From: Anaerolineae bacterium
GTDB lineage: Bacteria; Chloroflexota; Anaerolineae; Aggregatilineales; J027
Assembly (NCBI GenBank): GCA_008933735.1
Contig: WBUL01000007.1
Coordinates: forward strand, 62,001-126,000
DNA length: 64,000 bases
Reading direction: 5' to 3'
In this document: piece after piece, positions 10,387 through 19,569 of the stretch
Layout of the letters: every line of letters starts with the position of its first letter
Numbering within the stretch: position 1 is the first letter of the stretch
Notes under the pieces: generated by a model
What the model was told of the DNA's origin: nothing
Seen by the model: only the letters and a program-made list of their open reading frames with translations
The model's database searches: none
Position numbers and translations under genes: made by a program

Positions 10387-11508
10387 ATGAGAAAAATCCT
10401 TTTCGCAGTGATGGCCCTGGCACTGGCCTTCAGTGCGGGCGCTGTGCTTGTCCAGAAATCCGAACCGGCTGCCGCACAGGAGGCGACCCTCGACCTGCCT
10501 GATCTGTATGAGCAGGCCCGTCAATCTGTTGTGTATATTGAGGTTGTTGGCAGCGGCCCAACAACCGTTTCGATGCCCAATGATGAAAATCACCCGGACG
10601 AGTTTTTCTCTCGTGGACTGGGATCAGGTTTCGTCTGGGATACTGAAGGACACATCGTCACGAATTACCATGTCGTGGGTGATGCCAAGCGTATTGATGT
10701 AACCTTCTTTGACGGCACCTTTGCCCGTGCGGAAGTGGTCGGTCTTGACCCTGACAGCGACCTCGCTGTGATAAAAGTTGATGTTCCGGCTGAAAAGCTT
10801 GTGCCAGTGGTTGTGGCGGACTCAGGATCGCTGGAAGTCGGTGAACCCGTCATTGCAATCGGCAATCCTTTTGGGCAAACCTGGACGATGACTACAGGGA
10901 TTATCAGCGCCCTGGGACGCGCGAACAGCAGCCTGACAGGATTTTCTATTCCTGACATGATTCAGACTGATGCAGCCATCAACCCCGGCAACTCCGGCGG
11001 CCCTCTGTTCGACGCTGCGGGGCGCGTGGTTGGTGTCAATACACAGATCATCTCGGAAAGTCGGGCGAATTCGGGTGTCGGGTTTGCCGTGCCCTCAAAT
11101 ACTGTTCAGCGCGTTGTCCCTGAACTGATCGAAGACGGGGATGTCGCCTACACCTGGATTGGAATCCAGGGAGGTAGTGTCACGCTGGATATTATTGACC
11201 TGATGAATTTAAATCCGGATGTACGCGGCGTCCTGATCAGCAACGTGATCGACGGCGGCCCGGCCTCTGACGCGGATTTGCAGGGCGCAGACAGCCGTGC
11301 TGAGATTGACGGGCTGGCCTACCGTATCGGGGGCGACATTATTACCGCCATTAACGGCACACCGATCAACACGCTTGAAGCGTTGGTTTCCTATCTGGCG
11401 GCAAACACTCAGCCTGGCGATAACGTTGAACTGACGATTATCCGCGATGGCGAAACCCTGACAATTCCCGTTCTTCTCGAAGAACGCCCAGAACGTTCGA
11501 GTCGATAG
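10387..11508 (+). CDS. Trypsin-like serine protease, HtrA/DegP family with PDZ
   Basis: 'GSGFVWDTEGHIVTNYHVV', 'DSDLAVIKVD', 'DAAINPGNSGGPLFD', C-terminal PDZ. Confidence 0.96.
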   Translation: MRKILFAVMALALAFSAGAVLVQKSEPAAAQEATLDLPDLYEQARQSVVYIEVVGSGPTTVSMPNDENHPDEFFSRGLGSGFVWDTEGHIVTNYHVVGDAKRIDVTFFDGTFARAEVVGLDPDSDLAVIKVDVPAEKLVPVVVADSGSLEVGEPVIAIGNPFGQTWTMTTGIISALGRANSSLTGFSIPDMIQTDAAINPGNSGGPLFDAAGRVVGVNTQIISESRANSGVGFAVPSNTVQRVVPELIEDGDVAYTWIGIQGGSVTLDIIDLMNLNPDVRGVLISNVIDGGPASDADLQGADSRAEIDGLAYRIGGDIITAINGTPINTLEALVSYLAANTQPGDNVELTIIRDGETLTIPVLLEERPERSSR

Positions 11509-11526
11509 TTTTCCCCTTTTGCCCGG

Positions 11527-11557
11527 TGGCGCGGACACCCTCCCGCGCCATTTTTTT
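11527..11557 (+). terminator. Intrinsic terminator of the HtrA-family gene
   Basis: TGGCGCGG-acaccctc-CCGCGCCA followed by T7. Confidence 0.9.
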
Positions 11558-11618
11558 ATTCGCCACAAACCGTCCCACGTGCTATGTTCATACAGGGTAT
11601 TCACACACAAAGGCAGCA

Positions 11619-12389
11619 ATGCTTCGGACGTTAGAAGTTTATCCTCAACAGAAAATTTTCTGGGTCGCAATGCTGGGGCTATGGCTGCTGACCCTGACCA
11701 TCACCCCGATTGCGATCTGGATCGAAGGTGAACACACCTTTCCGACATTTGCCACGCTGGGTGTCCTGGCACAGGCGGCAGCGACGCTGACTGCACTTTC
11801 GTGGAGTTGGTCAGTTCCACGACTTTTTACGATGTCGCTGATCGTTAGTGGACTGACATGGCTCGCGGAATTCATGGGCAGTTCCACCGGATTTCCCTTT
11901 GGCACGTATGAGTACACCGATGTTTTGCAGCCACAGCTTGCCCATGTGCCGCTCATTATCCCCTTCGCCTGGCTGATGATGCTGCCAGCGGCGTGGGCAG
12001 TCACACGAGCGATTTTGCAGCACACACGGTTCACCGATAACTGGCTGGTTTTTGCCGCGCTGAGTGGGCTGGTTTTTACGGCCTGGGATTTATACCTTGA
12101 CCCGCAAATGGTCGCCAAAGACCTGTGGCGTTGGGAAAATCCGAACGGCTACTTCGGTATTCCATGGATGAACTTCTTCGGCTGGTGGCTGGTGGCTTCC
12201 CTGATTACGCTGATAATCCGTCCGACCCAGCTACCCTTGCGCCCGCTCATGACCATTTATGGGCTCACATGGATTTTTCAGGCAGTGGGTCTGGGATTGT
12301 TCTGGGGGCAGCCGGGGCCTGCGCTGTGTGGTTTTGCATCAATGGGAAGTTGGATAGGGCTGGCATGGAAACAATCCTCTGGACGATAG
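11619..12389 (+). CDS. Carotenoid biosynthesis protein, CruF/DUF422-like
   Basis: 'EFMGSSTGFPFGTYEYTDVLQPQLAHVPLIIPFAWLMMLPAAWAV' and 'WDLYLDPQMVAKDLWRWENPNGYFGIPWMNFFGWW'. ATG at 11619 preferred over 11526. Confidence 0.85.
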   Translation: MLRTLEVYPQQKIFWVAMLGLWLLTLTITPIAIWIEGEHTFPTFATLGVLAQAAATLTALSWSWSVPRLFTMSLIVSGLTWLAEFMGSSTGFPFGTYEYTDVLQPQLAHVPLIIPFAWLMMLPAAWAVTRAILQHTRFTDNWLVFAALSGLVFTAWDLYLDPQMVAKDLWRWENPNGYFGIPWMNFFGWWLVASLITLIIRPTQLPLRPLMTIYGLTWIFQAVGLGLFWGQPGPALCGFASMGSWIGLAWKQSSGR

Positions 12390-12955
12390 GCGCGTTTTTC
12401 CTCGGTGCGATTCCGTTTTCCCCGCTGGTTTCCCGCTACGCACTGGGGAAAAATCTCCGTGAGGTAGGTGATGGCAATCCCGGCGCGACAAACGTTGTAA
12501 AGGCTGGCGGCGTGCAGTGGGGTATCCTGGCATTCGCACTGGATTATCTGAAGGGAGCGCTGCCGCCGGGAATCGCATGGTTTTTCGCGGGGATTCAGGA
12601 CTGGCGCCTTGTGCCCATCGCGGTCGCACCCGTTGCGGGTCATGCTTTCTCACCATTTCTCAATTTTAAGGGCGGCAAGGCACTGGCTGCCACCTTCGGT
12701 GTGTGGTCTGGGCTGACACTGGCAGAGGTTCCCACCATGCTTGGCCTGATGATGACGCTGTTTTTTATCATTCTGACCATCGACGGTTGGGCGGTGGTGC
12801 TGGCGCTGCTTCCGCTTTCAATTTACATGCTGGTCTACAAGAGCACGGTCTTATTCGCGGTATGGGCAGGTATTTTTGCAATCGTGGCCTACAAACACCG
12901 GGCTGATTTATACAAGCCCTTGCGCCTCAAACCCTGGATAAAATTCTCACGATGA
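12365..12955 (+). CDS. plsY: Glycerol-3-phosphate acyltransferase PlsY
   Basis: 'FFLGAIPFSPLVSRYALGKNLREVGDGNPGATNVVKAGG', 'GHAFSPFLNFKGGKALAATFG'. ATG at 12365 overlaps the upstream gene. Confidence 0.94.
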   Translation: METILWTIGAFFLGAIPFSPLVSRYALGKNLREVGDGNPGATNVVKAGGVQWGILAFALDYLKGALPPGIAWFFAGIQDWRLVPIAVAPVAGHAFSPFLNFKGGKALAATFGVWSGLTLAEVPTMLGLMMTLFFIILTIDGWAVVLALLPLSIYMLVYKSTVLFAVWAGIFAIVAYKHRADLYKPLRLKPWIKFSR

Positions 12956-14070
12956 TCGTCTGGTTTCTGGTCGCGCTGGCTTTGTTGATCATTTTGCTGA
13001 CAAGTGTGCTCAACGCCTTCACTTTCCCGCGTTTGAAAACTGCCACACAGGGCGAGCGCAAGAAAATCTCGATCCTGATCCCTGCCCGCAATGAAGCGCA
13101 GGTCATCGAGAACACGATCCGGCATCTCCTTGCACAAGAATGGGATCATTATGAAGTGATTCTGCTTGACGACCATTCCAACGATGACACCGCAGAACGT
13201 GCACGGCAGGCTGCCCAGGATGACCCGCGTCTAAAAGTGCTCTCCGGCCAGCCCCTGCCCTCCGGTTGGTTAGGGAAAAACTGGGCCTGCCACCAATTAA
13301 GCCAGGCGGCACAGGGCGATGTGCTGATTTTTACGGACGCAGACGTGGAGTGGGACGCCAGCGCCCTGCCGGCGCTGATAAGTTTACACCACGATATGCT
13401 GACCGTCTGGCCGACGCAAATCACCCTCACCTGGGCTGAACGATTGTGTGTATCCGCTATCGCGCTGGCGATTATCGGCTATCTGCCGGAAATCATGGTG
13501 CGAAAATCACCGTTTTCGGCTTTTGCCGCCGCGAATGGGCAGTGTCTGGTGTTCACCCGCGATGCTTATGAGACAGTCGGCGGGCATGAGGCTGTGCGTG
13601 ATCAGATTGTGGAGGATGTGGCGCTGGCAAAACGTATCAAACGGGCCGGGAAAACGCTTATCATGCTGGAAGGAAACAGGCTAATCCGCTGCCGGATGTA
13701 TCACAACTGGCAGGAAGTCCGCGATGGATTCGCCAAAAATATCCTCGCCGGACACGGTAACCGCTTGATGTTTCTGGCAGTTTCAACCGGGTTTCATTGG
13801 GCGGTGTTTATCCTGCCTTGGGTGTGGCTGCTGGTGGGTGGATTCGTTCATCTCGGTGACTATTGGCCTGTCTTCCCATTCGTGCTTATAGCTGCTGGCA
13901 TTCTGGTAAGAGCGATCAGTCTACGGGTTACACACCAGCGTGTGGGAGATGCGTTTCTCATGCCGCTGACCGTGCTTTTAATGACGCGGATTGCGGCACA
14001 GTCGGTATGGTGGCAAATTCGGCATGGCGGCCCCCGATGGAAAGGACGAGTTTTTGTCAAAGGCACATGA
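12952..14070 (+). CDS. Family 2 glycosyltransferase (CruC-like carotenoid-cluster GT)
   Basis: 'ISILIPARNEAQVIENTIRHLLAQEW.HYEVILLDDHSNDDT', 'LIFTDADVEW'; overlaps plsY by 4 nt (ATGA). Confidence 0.88.
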   Translation: MIVWFLVALALLIILLTSVLNAFTFPRLKTATQGERKKISILIPARNEAQVIENTIRHLLAQEWDHYEVILLDDHSNDDTAERARQAAQDDPRLKVLSGQPLPSGWLGKNWACHQLSQAAQGDVLIFTDADVEWDASALPALISLHHDMLTVWPTQITLTWAERLCVSAIALAIIGYLPEIMVRKSPFSAFAAANGQCLVFTRDAYETVGGHEAVRDQIVEDVALAKRIKRAGKTLIMLEGNRLIRCRMYHNWQEVRDGFAKNILAGHGNRLMFLAVSTGFHWAVFILPWVWLLVGGFVHLGDYWPVFPFVLIAAGILVRAISLRVTHQRVGDAFLMPLTVLLMTRIAAQSVWWQIRHGGPRWKGRVFVKGT

Positions 14071-15520
14071 GATTCTGATTGTTGGCGCGGGAATAGGCGG
14101 TCTCAGCGCCGCAATTCACCTGGCAGCAAACGGCCAGCGCGTCAAAATCCTGGAAAAAAACGCAACCGTAGGCGGGAAAATGAACGAGATTGCCGCTGAT
14201 GGCTTTCGCTGGGATACGGGGCCGTCGGTCATCACCATGCGTCATGTTTTTGAGGATTTGTTCGCTGCCGCAGGGCGTCGTTTAGAAGATTATCTGAACC
14301 TGGTACCTGTTGATCCCCTCACCCGCTATTTTTACCTTGATGGCCGCATTCTGGATATTCACCCCCAGCTCGAAAATACCCTGCAAGCCATTCAACAATT
14401 CGCGCCGGAGGACATGGAAGGCTATGAAAAATTCCTCGCTTATGCCGCGCAGATTCACCGCATCACCGGGCCAGTGTTTATTTACAATCAGCCTCCCACC
14501 TGGCGCAGTTTCCTCAAGGTTTCCCCTTTTGACGCGCTGAAAATCGACGGGCTTAGAACCATGCAAAACGCAATTGACGGCTTTGTGAAATCACCCCAAC
14601 TGCGCCAGCTTCTGGGTCGATTTGCAACATATACCGGGGCAAGCCCTTACCGCGCTCCTGCCACTCTGAACGTAATCGCGGATGTCGAACTCGCCGGCGG
14701 CGTATGGTATCCGCGAGGCGGCATTTATGCCATCGCAAAAGCACTGAGGGCACTGGCTGAAGAATTAGGGGTGACCATCTGCGAAAACACTCCTGTACAT
14801 CACATCGAGGTTCAGGACGGCAAAGTGAACGGGGTGCTGCTGGCAAAAGGGGATTTTTTACCTGCTGAGGCTGTGATCTCCAATGTGGATGTGGGAACTG
14901 TGTACGAAAAAATGCTGCCATCTGTTCCTCCAAAGCGGGCACGGGACTTGTTGAAGATGGAATCCTCCTGTTCAGGATTTATTATGCTGCTCGGCATCAA
15001 AGGCACGCATCCGCAGCTTGCCCATCATAACATCTTTTTCTCCCGCGATTACCCGCGTGAATTTGATGAGATTTTCCGGCTGGGGGTGCCGCCTTCCGAA
15101 CCCACCGTTTATGTGGCGATTACCTGCAAAACCGACCCCCAGGATGCCCCATCTGACCATGAAAACTGGTTTGTGCTGGTTAATGCGCCGCCACTAGGGA
15201 AAGCCTATGATTGGAAGCAGCAAAATTACCGTGAGGTGGTGCTGGGTCAACTGGCGAAATTCAGTGTTCAGCCGAATATTGTCACGGAGAAAATAATAAC
15301 CCCGCCGGATCTGGAGCAGATGAGCGGGGCACGGCGCGGGGCGTTATACGGCACTTCCTCAAACAACCGTTGGGCGGCTTTCTTGCGACCGCCCAATCGT
15401 GCCGCCGGCATACAGGGACTCTATTTTGCGGGTGGAACAACCCACCCCGGCGGCGGGGTGCCAATGGTTACCCTGTCGGGCAAAGTCGCCGCGACAATGT
15501 GTCTGGAAGACCTGCCCTAA
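14024..15520 (+). CDS. Phytoene desaturase/CrtI-family FAD oxidoreductase
   Basis: 'ILIVGAGIGGLSAAIHLAANGQRVKILEKNATVGGKMNEIAADGFRWDTGPSVITM', C-terminal 'GLYFAGGTTHPGGGVPMVTLSGKVAA'. A TTG at 14054 with an AAAGGA SD is an alternative start. Confidence 0.92.
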   Translation: MAAPDGKDEFLSKAHEILIVGAGIGGLSAAIHLAANGQRVKILEKNATVGGKMNEIAADGFRWDTGPSVITMRHVFEDLFAAAGRRLEDYLNLVPVDPLTRYFYLDGRILDIHPQLENTLQAIQQFAPEDMEGYEKFLAYAAQIHRITGPVFIYNQPPTWRSFLKVSPFDALKIDGLRTMQNAIDGFVKSPQLRQLLGRFATYTGASPYRAPATLNVIADVELAGGVWYPRGGIYAIAKALRALAEELGVTICENTPVHHIEVQDGKVNGVLLAKGDFLPAEAVISNVDVGTVYEKMLPSVPPKRARDLLKMESSCSGFIMLLGIKGTHPQLAHHNIFFSRDYPREFDEIFRLGVPPSEPTVYVAITCKTDPQDAPSDHENWFVLVNAPPLGKAYDWKQQNYREVVLGQLAKFSVQPNIVTEKIITPPDLEQMSGARRGALYGTSSNNRWAAFLRPPNRAAGIQGLYFAGGTTHPGGGVPMVTLSGKVAATMCLEDLP

Positions 15521-16719
15521 TCCTCGAAGTATACCCGCATGACCATGTTCCCCAGCCGAATCTCGTCAGCATCGCATAGGCGACGGGCCTCGTTAAGTTT
15601 TACAGGGTCATCGTTGACAAAAGTGCCGTTCGTGCTGCCCATATCATTGATAGTCAGCGCGTTGCTGACCGGTGGATTGATGCGAGCATGAATGTGACTC
15701 ACCCCCAGCCGATACCCCCCATAAGGCCCCAGATTGATGTCCGGCTGCAAACTGTCGCCGGGGTCAGACCGTCCAAAAATAATCACATTGGTCGGCTGGA
15801 TAATCATTTTGACCTTCTGTGAGGTAATCGCATCCCGAATTTCAAGACGCACTTTGCCTCCCTCCGGGAAAAAATCGTCTCGGAAGTGGTTAGTACGGAC
15901 TAAATCCGGCGTGTGCCAGCCTTCACGCAAACCCTGCGATCGGCGGGCGAGTTGTTCGGGGCTGTTCAGGCCAAGCTGGGCAATAGTGAGCTGCGCCTTT
16001 GGGGTAATCGGCACAACCTCCATCCCATCAGGACTCCACTGAAAATGCTCATACCAGTAATCACGGCGTGGATGGAACAACACATCAGCACTCGTCTGCG
16101 CCTCCTGTTTGTGCTGGCGGCAGGTATCGCAGGCAAAACACAGATTTTCAAAGGCGATGCTGCCATCCGGCACAATTTCGACTACTTTGAGCTTGACGAC
16201 GGCATCCTGGGTCGTATGGCAGTACTCACATCGCCCGTTAAAAACCTTCAAGAGCTGTTCGCTCACGGTCCTGGAAATCCTGGTTTTTCGCAAAGGGCGG
16301 GTTGGGAAAATATCTGTTCCCTCCGGAATCTTGGTTTTGATGTCTCCCGGAAGCGATTTGTCGAGTTTTTGCAATGTCTTGACCGCCTTATCAAATGTGT
16401 TCACAAAACCAAATTTCAGGCCAAACAATCGTCCAATGACCTCAACCACCATCCGCAGCGGCGTATCTCTCAGGCCGTAGATCATGACATAGCCCAGAGC
16501 GATATGTTTAGGCCAGCCCCATTTCTTGAGAACCATCAAGCCCGGCATTCGTTCGACCAGAACACCGTCTAACAGCAGATGGATCGGGCTTTCCACATTC
16601 TGATTGAGGAATGTCGAGACCCACTCATCCAGTTTTGAGGTGTCGTCCGCTGTGATGCTTCCCCCGCCCGTGACGACAATGACGCGGCTCTGAACCAACC
16701 AATAGACTTCAATGCTCAT
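15517..16719 (-). CDS. Three-part protein: STAS-like N-terminus, HNH/zinc-finger-like middle, FHA C-terminus
   Basis: Middle 'RCEYCHTTQDAVVKLKVVEIVPDGSIAFENLCFACDTCRQHKQ...FHPRRDYWYEHFQWSPDGMEVVPIT' (HNH family); C-terminal 'YRLGVSHIHARINPPVSNALTINDMGSTNGTFVNDDPV' (FHA). Confidence 0.85.
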   Translation of the reverse strand: MSIEVYWLVQSRVIVVTGGGSITADDTSKLDEWVSTFLNQNVESPIHLLLDGVLVERMPGLMVLKKWGWPKHIALGYVMIYGLRDTPLRMVVEVIGRLFGLKFGFVNTFDKAVKTLQKLDKSLPGDIKTKIPEGTDIFPTRPLRKTRISRTVSEQLLKVFNGRCEYCHTTQDAVVKLKVVEIVPDGSIAFENLCFACDTCRQHKQEAQTSADVLFHPRRDYWYEHFQWSPDGMEVVPITPKAQLTIAQLGLNSPEQLARRSQGLREGWHTPDLVRTNHFRDDFFPEGGKVRLEIRDAITSQKVKMIIQPTNVIIFGRSDPGDSLQPDINLGPYGGYRLGVSHIHARINPPVSNALTINDMGSTNGTFVNDDPVKLNEARRLCDADEIRLGNMVMRVYFED

Positions 16720-16821
16720 AAGCGCTAGTGGGGAATAATTACACTCTTCACAAAACAAACATACACCTGTTTTGCCTCTTTGTCCACGTATTACCTGGAC
16801 TTTTACAGAAGCTGCGCGGAT

Positions 16822-17394
16822 TTATCTGCCGTAGAGTTTCACATATCGGAAACAGTCGATGGTATGGTCGTTCACCATACCCGTTGCCTGCATAAACCCG
16901 TAGCACATGACCGGTCCAACAAAGCTGAAGCCGCGCTTCTTCAAATCTTTGCTCATCGTCTGGGATTCGGTGGTTTCCGGTGGGATTTCTTTGAGCGTTT
17001 TCCAGGCATTGATCTTCGGTTCGCCACCTACGAACTGCCAGATGAAAGCATCAAAACTGCCCACTTCGTCCTGCACCTTCAAGAAGGCCTGGGCATTTTT
17101 CACGGCTGCGCGAAGTTTTAACGCATTACGGATGATCCCTTCATCTTGCATCAGCGCCGCGATCTTCTGTTCATCGTAGCGGGCAACCTTTTCCGGGTCA
17201 AAATGGTCAAACGCGGCGCGGAAATTCTCACGTTTTTTGAGGATGCTGAACCAGCTTAACCCGGCCTGCATCCCTTCCAGAATAAGAAACTCAAATAACT
17301 TATGTTCATCATGAAGAGGAACACCCCACTCCTCATCATGATAGGCCAGATAAAGGGGATCGGTATTCACCCAGCCACAGCGTATGAGTGTCAT
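16822..17394 (-). CDS. tag: DNA-3-methyladenine glycosylase I
   Basis: 'RCGWVNTDPLYLAYHDEEWGVPLHDEHKLFEFLILEGMQAGLSWFSILKKRENFRAAFDHFD'. Confidence 0.96.
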   Translation of the reverse strand: MTLIRCGWVNTDPLYLAYHDEEWGVPLHDEHKLFEFLILEGMQAGLSWFSILKKRENFRAAFDHFDPEKVARYDEQKIAALMQDEGIIRNALKLRAAVKNAQAFLKVQDEVGSFDAFIWQFVGGEPKINAWKTLKEIPPETTESQTMSKDLKKRGFSFVGPVMCYGFMQATGMVNDHTIDCFRYVKLYGR

Positions 17395-17506
17395 CAGTTC
17401 ATCCCTCTCTCTGAATCAGACGGTGATTCTAGCACAGTCCCACGCTTGCCAAGCCACCCGTAATTTCATACACTGTCACCACACTCATTAACCAAGGAGC
17501 AGTATT

Positions 17507-18148
17507 TTGAAGCGTTTTACACTCATTGCTGTACTGGTAGTTCTGGCTATTTCGCCCTTCACGGCCCTGGCCCAGGATGAAGAATTCGATATTGATACCT
17601 CTTCCTGGCAAACCTTTGAAGCCGAAGAAGGTGAAGACGACGTTTTTGTCAAATTTATGTACCCGGAAGACTGGCTCACAGAGGTGCAGTTTGGCGGCCT
17701 CATTATTGCCAGCAGCGAAAGCGCTCTTGAAAAAGCCAACTCTGAAGAAGAAACTCAACCCGAAGAAGGCGAATTTATTGCTACTATCCAGCTTTTACCC
17801 ACCGAATTTCTGAGCTTCTTTGAAATCGAGGGGGACGACCTGGAAGCCGTCACCACCGAGATGGCAGCGTTTTTTACAGCCGAATCTGACACCGAAGAAG
17901 AAGCTCAACTGGAAGTAGGCGAAGTTTCTATCATTGAATTCAGCGAGGAACTCTCTATCGGGCGCGTTCCCGTCACGGATGAAAATATCGAAGGCGTACT
18001 GCTGGTTTTCCAACTTACTGAGGAAGTCTACGGGGTCGCCATTGGCGCCGGTTATCCAGGTGAGCTGGAAGATAACGAACTCGTGCTCTATGGCATCATT
18101 TCCACCCTGGAATTTACCGGCACAGTGGAAGACTTAATGGCGCAGTAG
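17507..18148 (+). CDS. Secreted acidic protein of unknown function
   Basis: TTG start, signal peptide MKRFTLIAVLVVLAISPFTALAQ, 213 aa, very Glu/Asp rich. Confidence 0.75.
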   Translation: MKRFTLIAVLVVLAISPFTALAQDEEFDIDTSSWQTFEAEEGEDDVFVKFMYPEDWLTEVQFGGLIIASSESALEKANSEEETQPEEGEFIATIQLLPTEFLSFFEIEGDDLEAVTTEMAAFFTAESDTEEEAQLEVGEVSIIEFSEELSIGRVPVTDENIEGVLLVFQLTEEVYGVAIGAGYPGELEDNELVLYGIISTLEFTGTVEDLMAQ

Positions 18149-18158
18149 CAGTGACTGA

Positions 18159-18177
18159 CAGGGGGTTAAGCCCCCTG
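18159..18177. terminator. Hairpin between convergent genes
   Basis: CAGGGGG-ttaag-CCCCCTG. Confidence 0.6.
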
Positions 18178-18696
18178 CTTTCTGATATTCACCCTATCAA
18201 AAATTTCGTACATCAGCCCCAGCAGGACTTTTTTCACGCTCTCTGTATCGTTTGCCCCATACGGGATAAATTTCACACTTTCCGGCTGATGCAGCACCCG
18301 CCGCAGTTCTTCCGGGGAGAGCCCGTTCGTATCATCCTGATCGTTGACTGCTACGACAAACGGCGCGGGGGCAGATTTACGGAACAGATTCACGATACGT
18401 TCGGCTTCAGGGTAGGCATCCGGCAATGCATTGTTGATAACAATCACGTAACCCAGCAAATCCCGGCTGTAGTTGATGTCCCAGGCGAATTCAAATCGTC
18501 GCGTGTCCGGTGTGCCGAACAGATGAATGACCAGCTCATCATCGACCGTATAGCGCCCAAAATACAGAGCCACGTGATTCTCGGCGGTTTGAAGTTCGGT
18601 AGCAACAAGATCAATTTCGCTGATAGCTTGGATGAAAGCGTCTTTTCCAGAAGCGAACGAGCCTACCACGATAATTTTTGCAGTCTGCATAACCAT
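18166..18696 (-). CDS. Small GTPase-like protein (COG2229-like) with degenerate nucleotide-binding motifs
   Basis: 'IIVVGSFASGKDAFIQAISEI', 'IHLFGTPDTRRFEFAWDI', 'FVVAVNDQDD'. Start at MVMQTAK preferred. Confidence 0.75.
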   Translation of the reverse strand: MVMQTAKIIVVGSFASGKDAFIQAISEIDLVATELQTAENHVALYFGRYTVDDELVIHLFGTPDTRRFEFAWDINYSRDLLGYVIVINNALPDAYPEAERIVNLFRKSAPAPFVVAVNDQDDTNGLSPEELRRVLHQPESVKFIPYGANDTESVKKVLLGLMYEIFDRVNIRKQGA

Positions 18697-18787
18697 TCCG
18701 AACGTGAAACGTTTCATGAAATTCCATTGTACAGTTTCCCATGAGGATGCACAGCTCACACGGTGTTTTTGTAACCATTTTCCAACG

Positions 18788-19510
18788 CTATTGAATCGGC
18801 TGCTGGAGCAGTGCCACGCTGAAAATCATTTCTAAAGAATTGGAATAGATCACGACACTGCTGAACTGGGTAATATCAAGGTCTTCGGGCAGCCGGTAGT
18901 TTTGCCCGCCGATGTTACCTTTCAGCAGACCCGCATCATAGGCTAGATCCCCCTCAAAAAGCTGTTCGCTACTGGTGAGATTGCTGCTCACAGCCAGGTA
19001 GACGTGCAAATCCGGCCCCAACCCAACCTCAAAATTGGAATCGAAGCGCAGAATGCGGGTGATTTCTCCATCTCCGACGAGTTCCCAGACGTTCACCCGG
19101 CCTTTCGCCCAACGCAGGGCGTCAATTTCAGAAAATTCACCGGTACGGATACGGGTTTCTGTAAACTCACTAAAAGTTTCAATGGCAATCCCATCACGAA
19201 TACTGTTATCGGCCTGTTCATTGGACGGCGCGGGCACCGGATCAGCCAGGAGCGCGTTGGCGAACAGAGCGGCCTTTTCTTCATCCTCTTTATCAAGGTC
19301 TGTCAGCAGATCACACTGCTCTTGCAGCAGTCCCTCCGGGCACCGGAACACTTTGACGACATCCTCTTCGGGTTTTAGAGGTTCGGCAAATTCCAGCCAG
19401 ATGGGGGCACTGCCCGCCACAGCCACCAAAATCCCCAGAAGAAAAATTAAGCGCCAGCGAATATATCGTGCCATGACCATCTCATCCATCTTGAATGCCG
19501 TGCCGATCAT
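18788..19510 (-). CDS. DM13-domain membrane-anchored protein
   Basis: 'LGPDLHVYLAVSSNL...DAGLLKGNIGGQNYRLPEDLDITQFSSVVIYSNSLEMIFSVALL'. Confidence 0.8.
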   Translation of the reverse strand: MIGTAFKMDEMVMARYIRWRLIFLLGILVAVAGSAPIWLEFAEPLKPEEDVVKVFRCPEGLLQEQCDLLTDLDKEDEEKAALFANALLADPVPAPSNEQADNSIRDGIAIETFSEFTETRIRTGEFSEIDALRWAKGRVNVWELVGDGEITRILRFDSNFEVGLGPDLHVYLAVSSNLTSSEQLFEGDLAYDAGLLKGNIGGQNYRLPEDLDITQFSSVVIYSNSLEMIFSVALLQQPIQ

Positions 19511-19544
19511 AGCATATTTTACTGGGAACGATTGCTGAACATGA

Positions 19545-19569
19545 ATGCCTGCTATATACTAGCAGGCAT
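19545..19569 (+). promoter_or_regulatory. Perfect hairpin covering the candidate SD and ATG of the downstream gene
   Basis: ATGCCTGCTA-tatac-TAGCAGGCAT; the ATG start occupies 19568-19570. Confidence 0.6.

Noticed and set aside
12125-12364. 80-aa N-terminal extension of PlsY in the ORF track
   Set aside because: Out-of-frame overlap with the CruF-like gene; the conserved PlsY sequence begins at the ATG at 12365.
15913-16572. 219-aa plus-strand ORF antisense to the FHA/HNH gene
   Set aside because: Shadow ORF; the opposite strand carries FHA and HNH-like motifs.
18151-18744. 197-aa plus-strand ORF opposite the GTPase-like gene
   Set aside because: Nearly coextensive antisense ORF without family motifs; the minus-strand frame has G-protein motifs.
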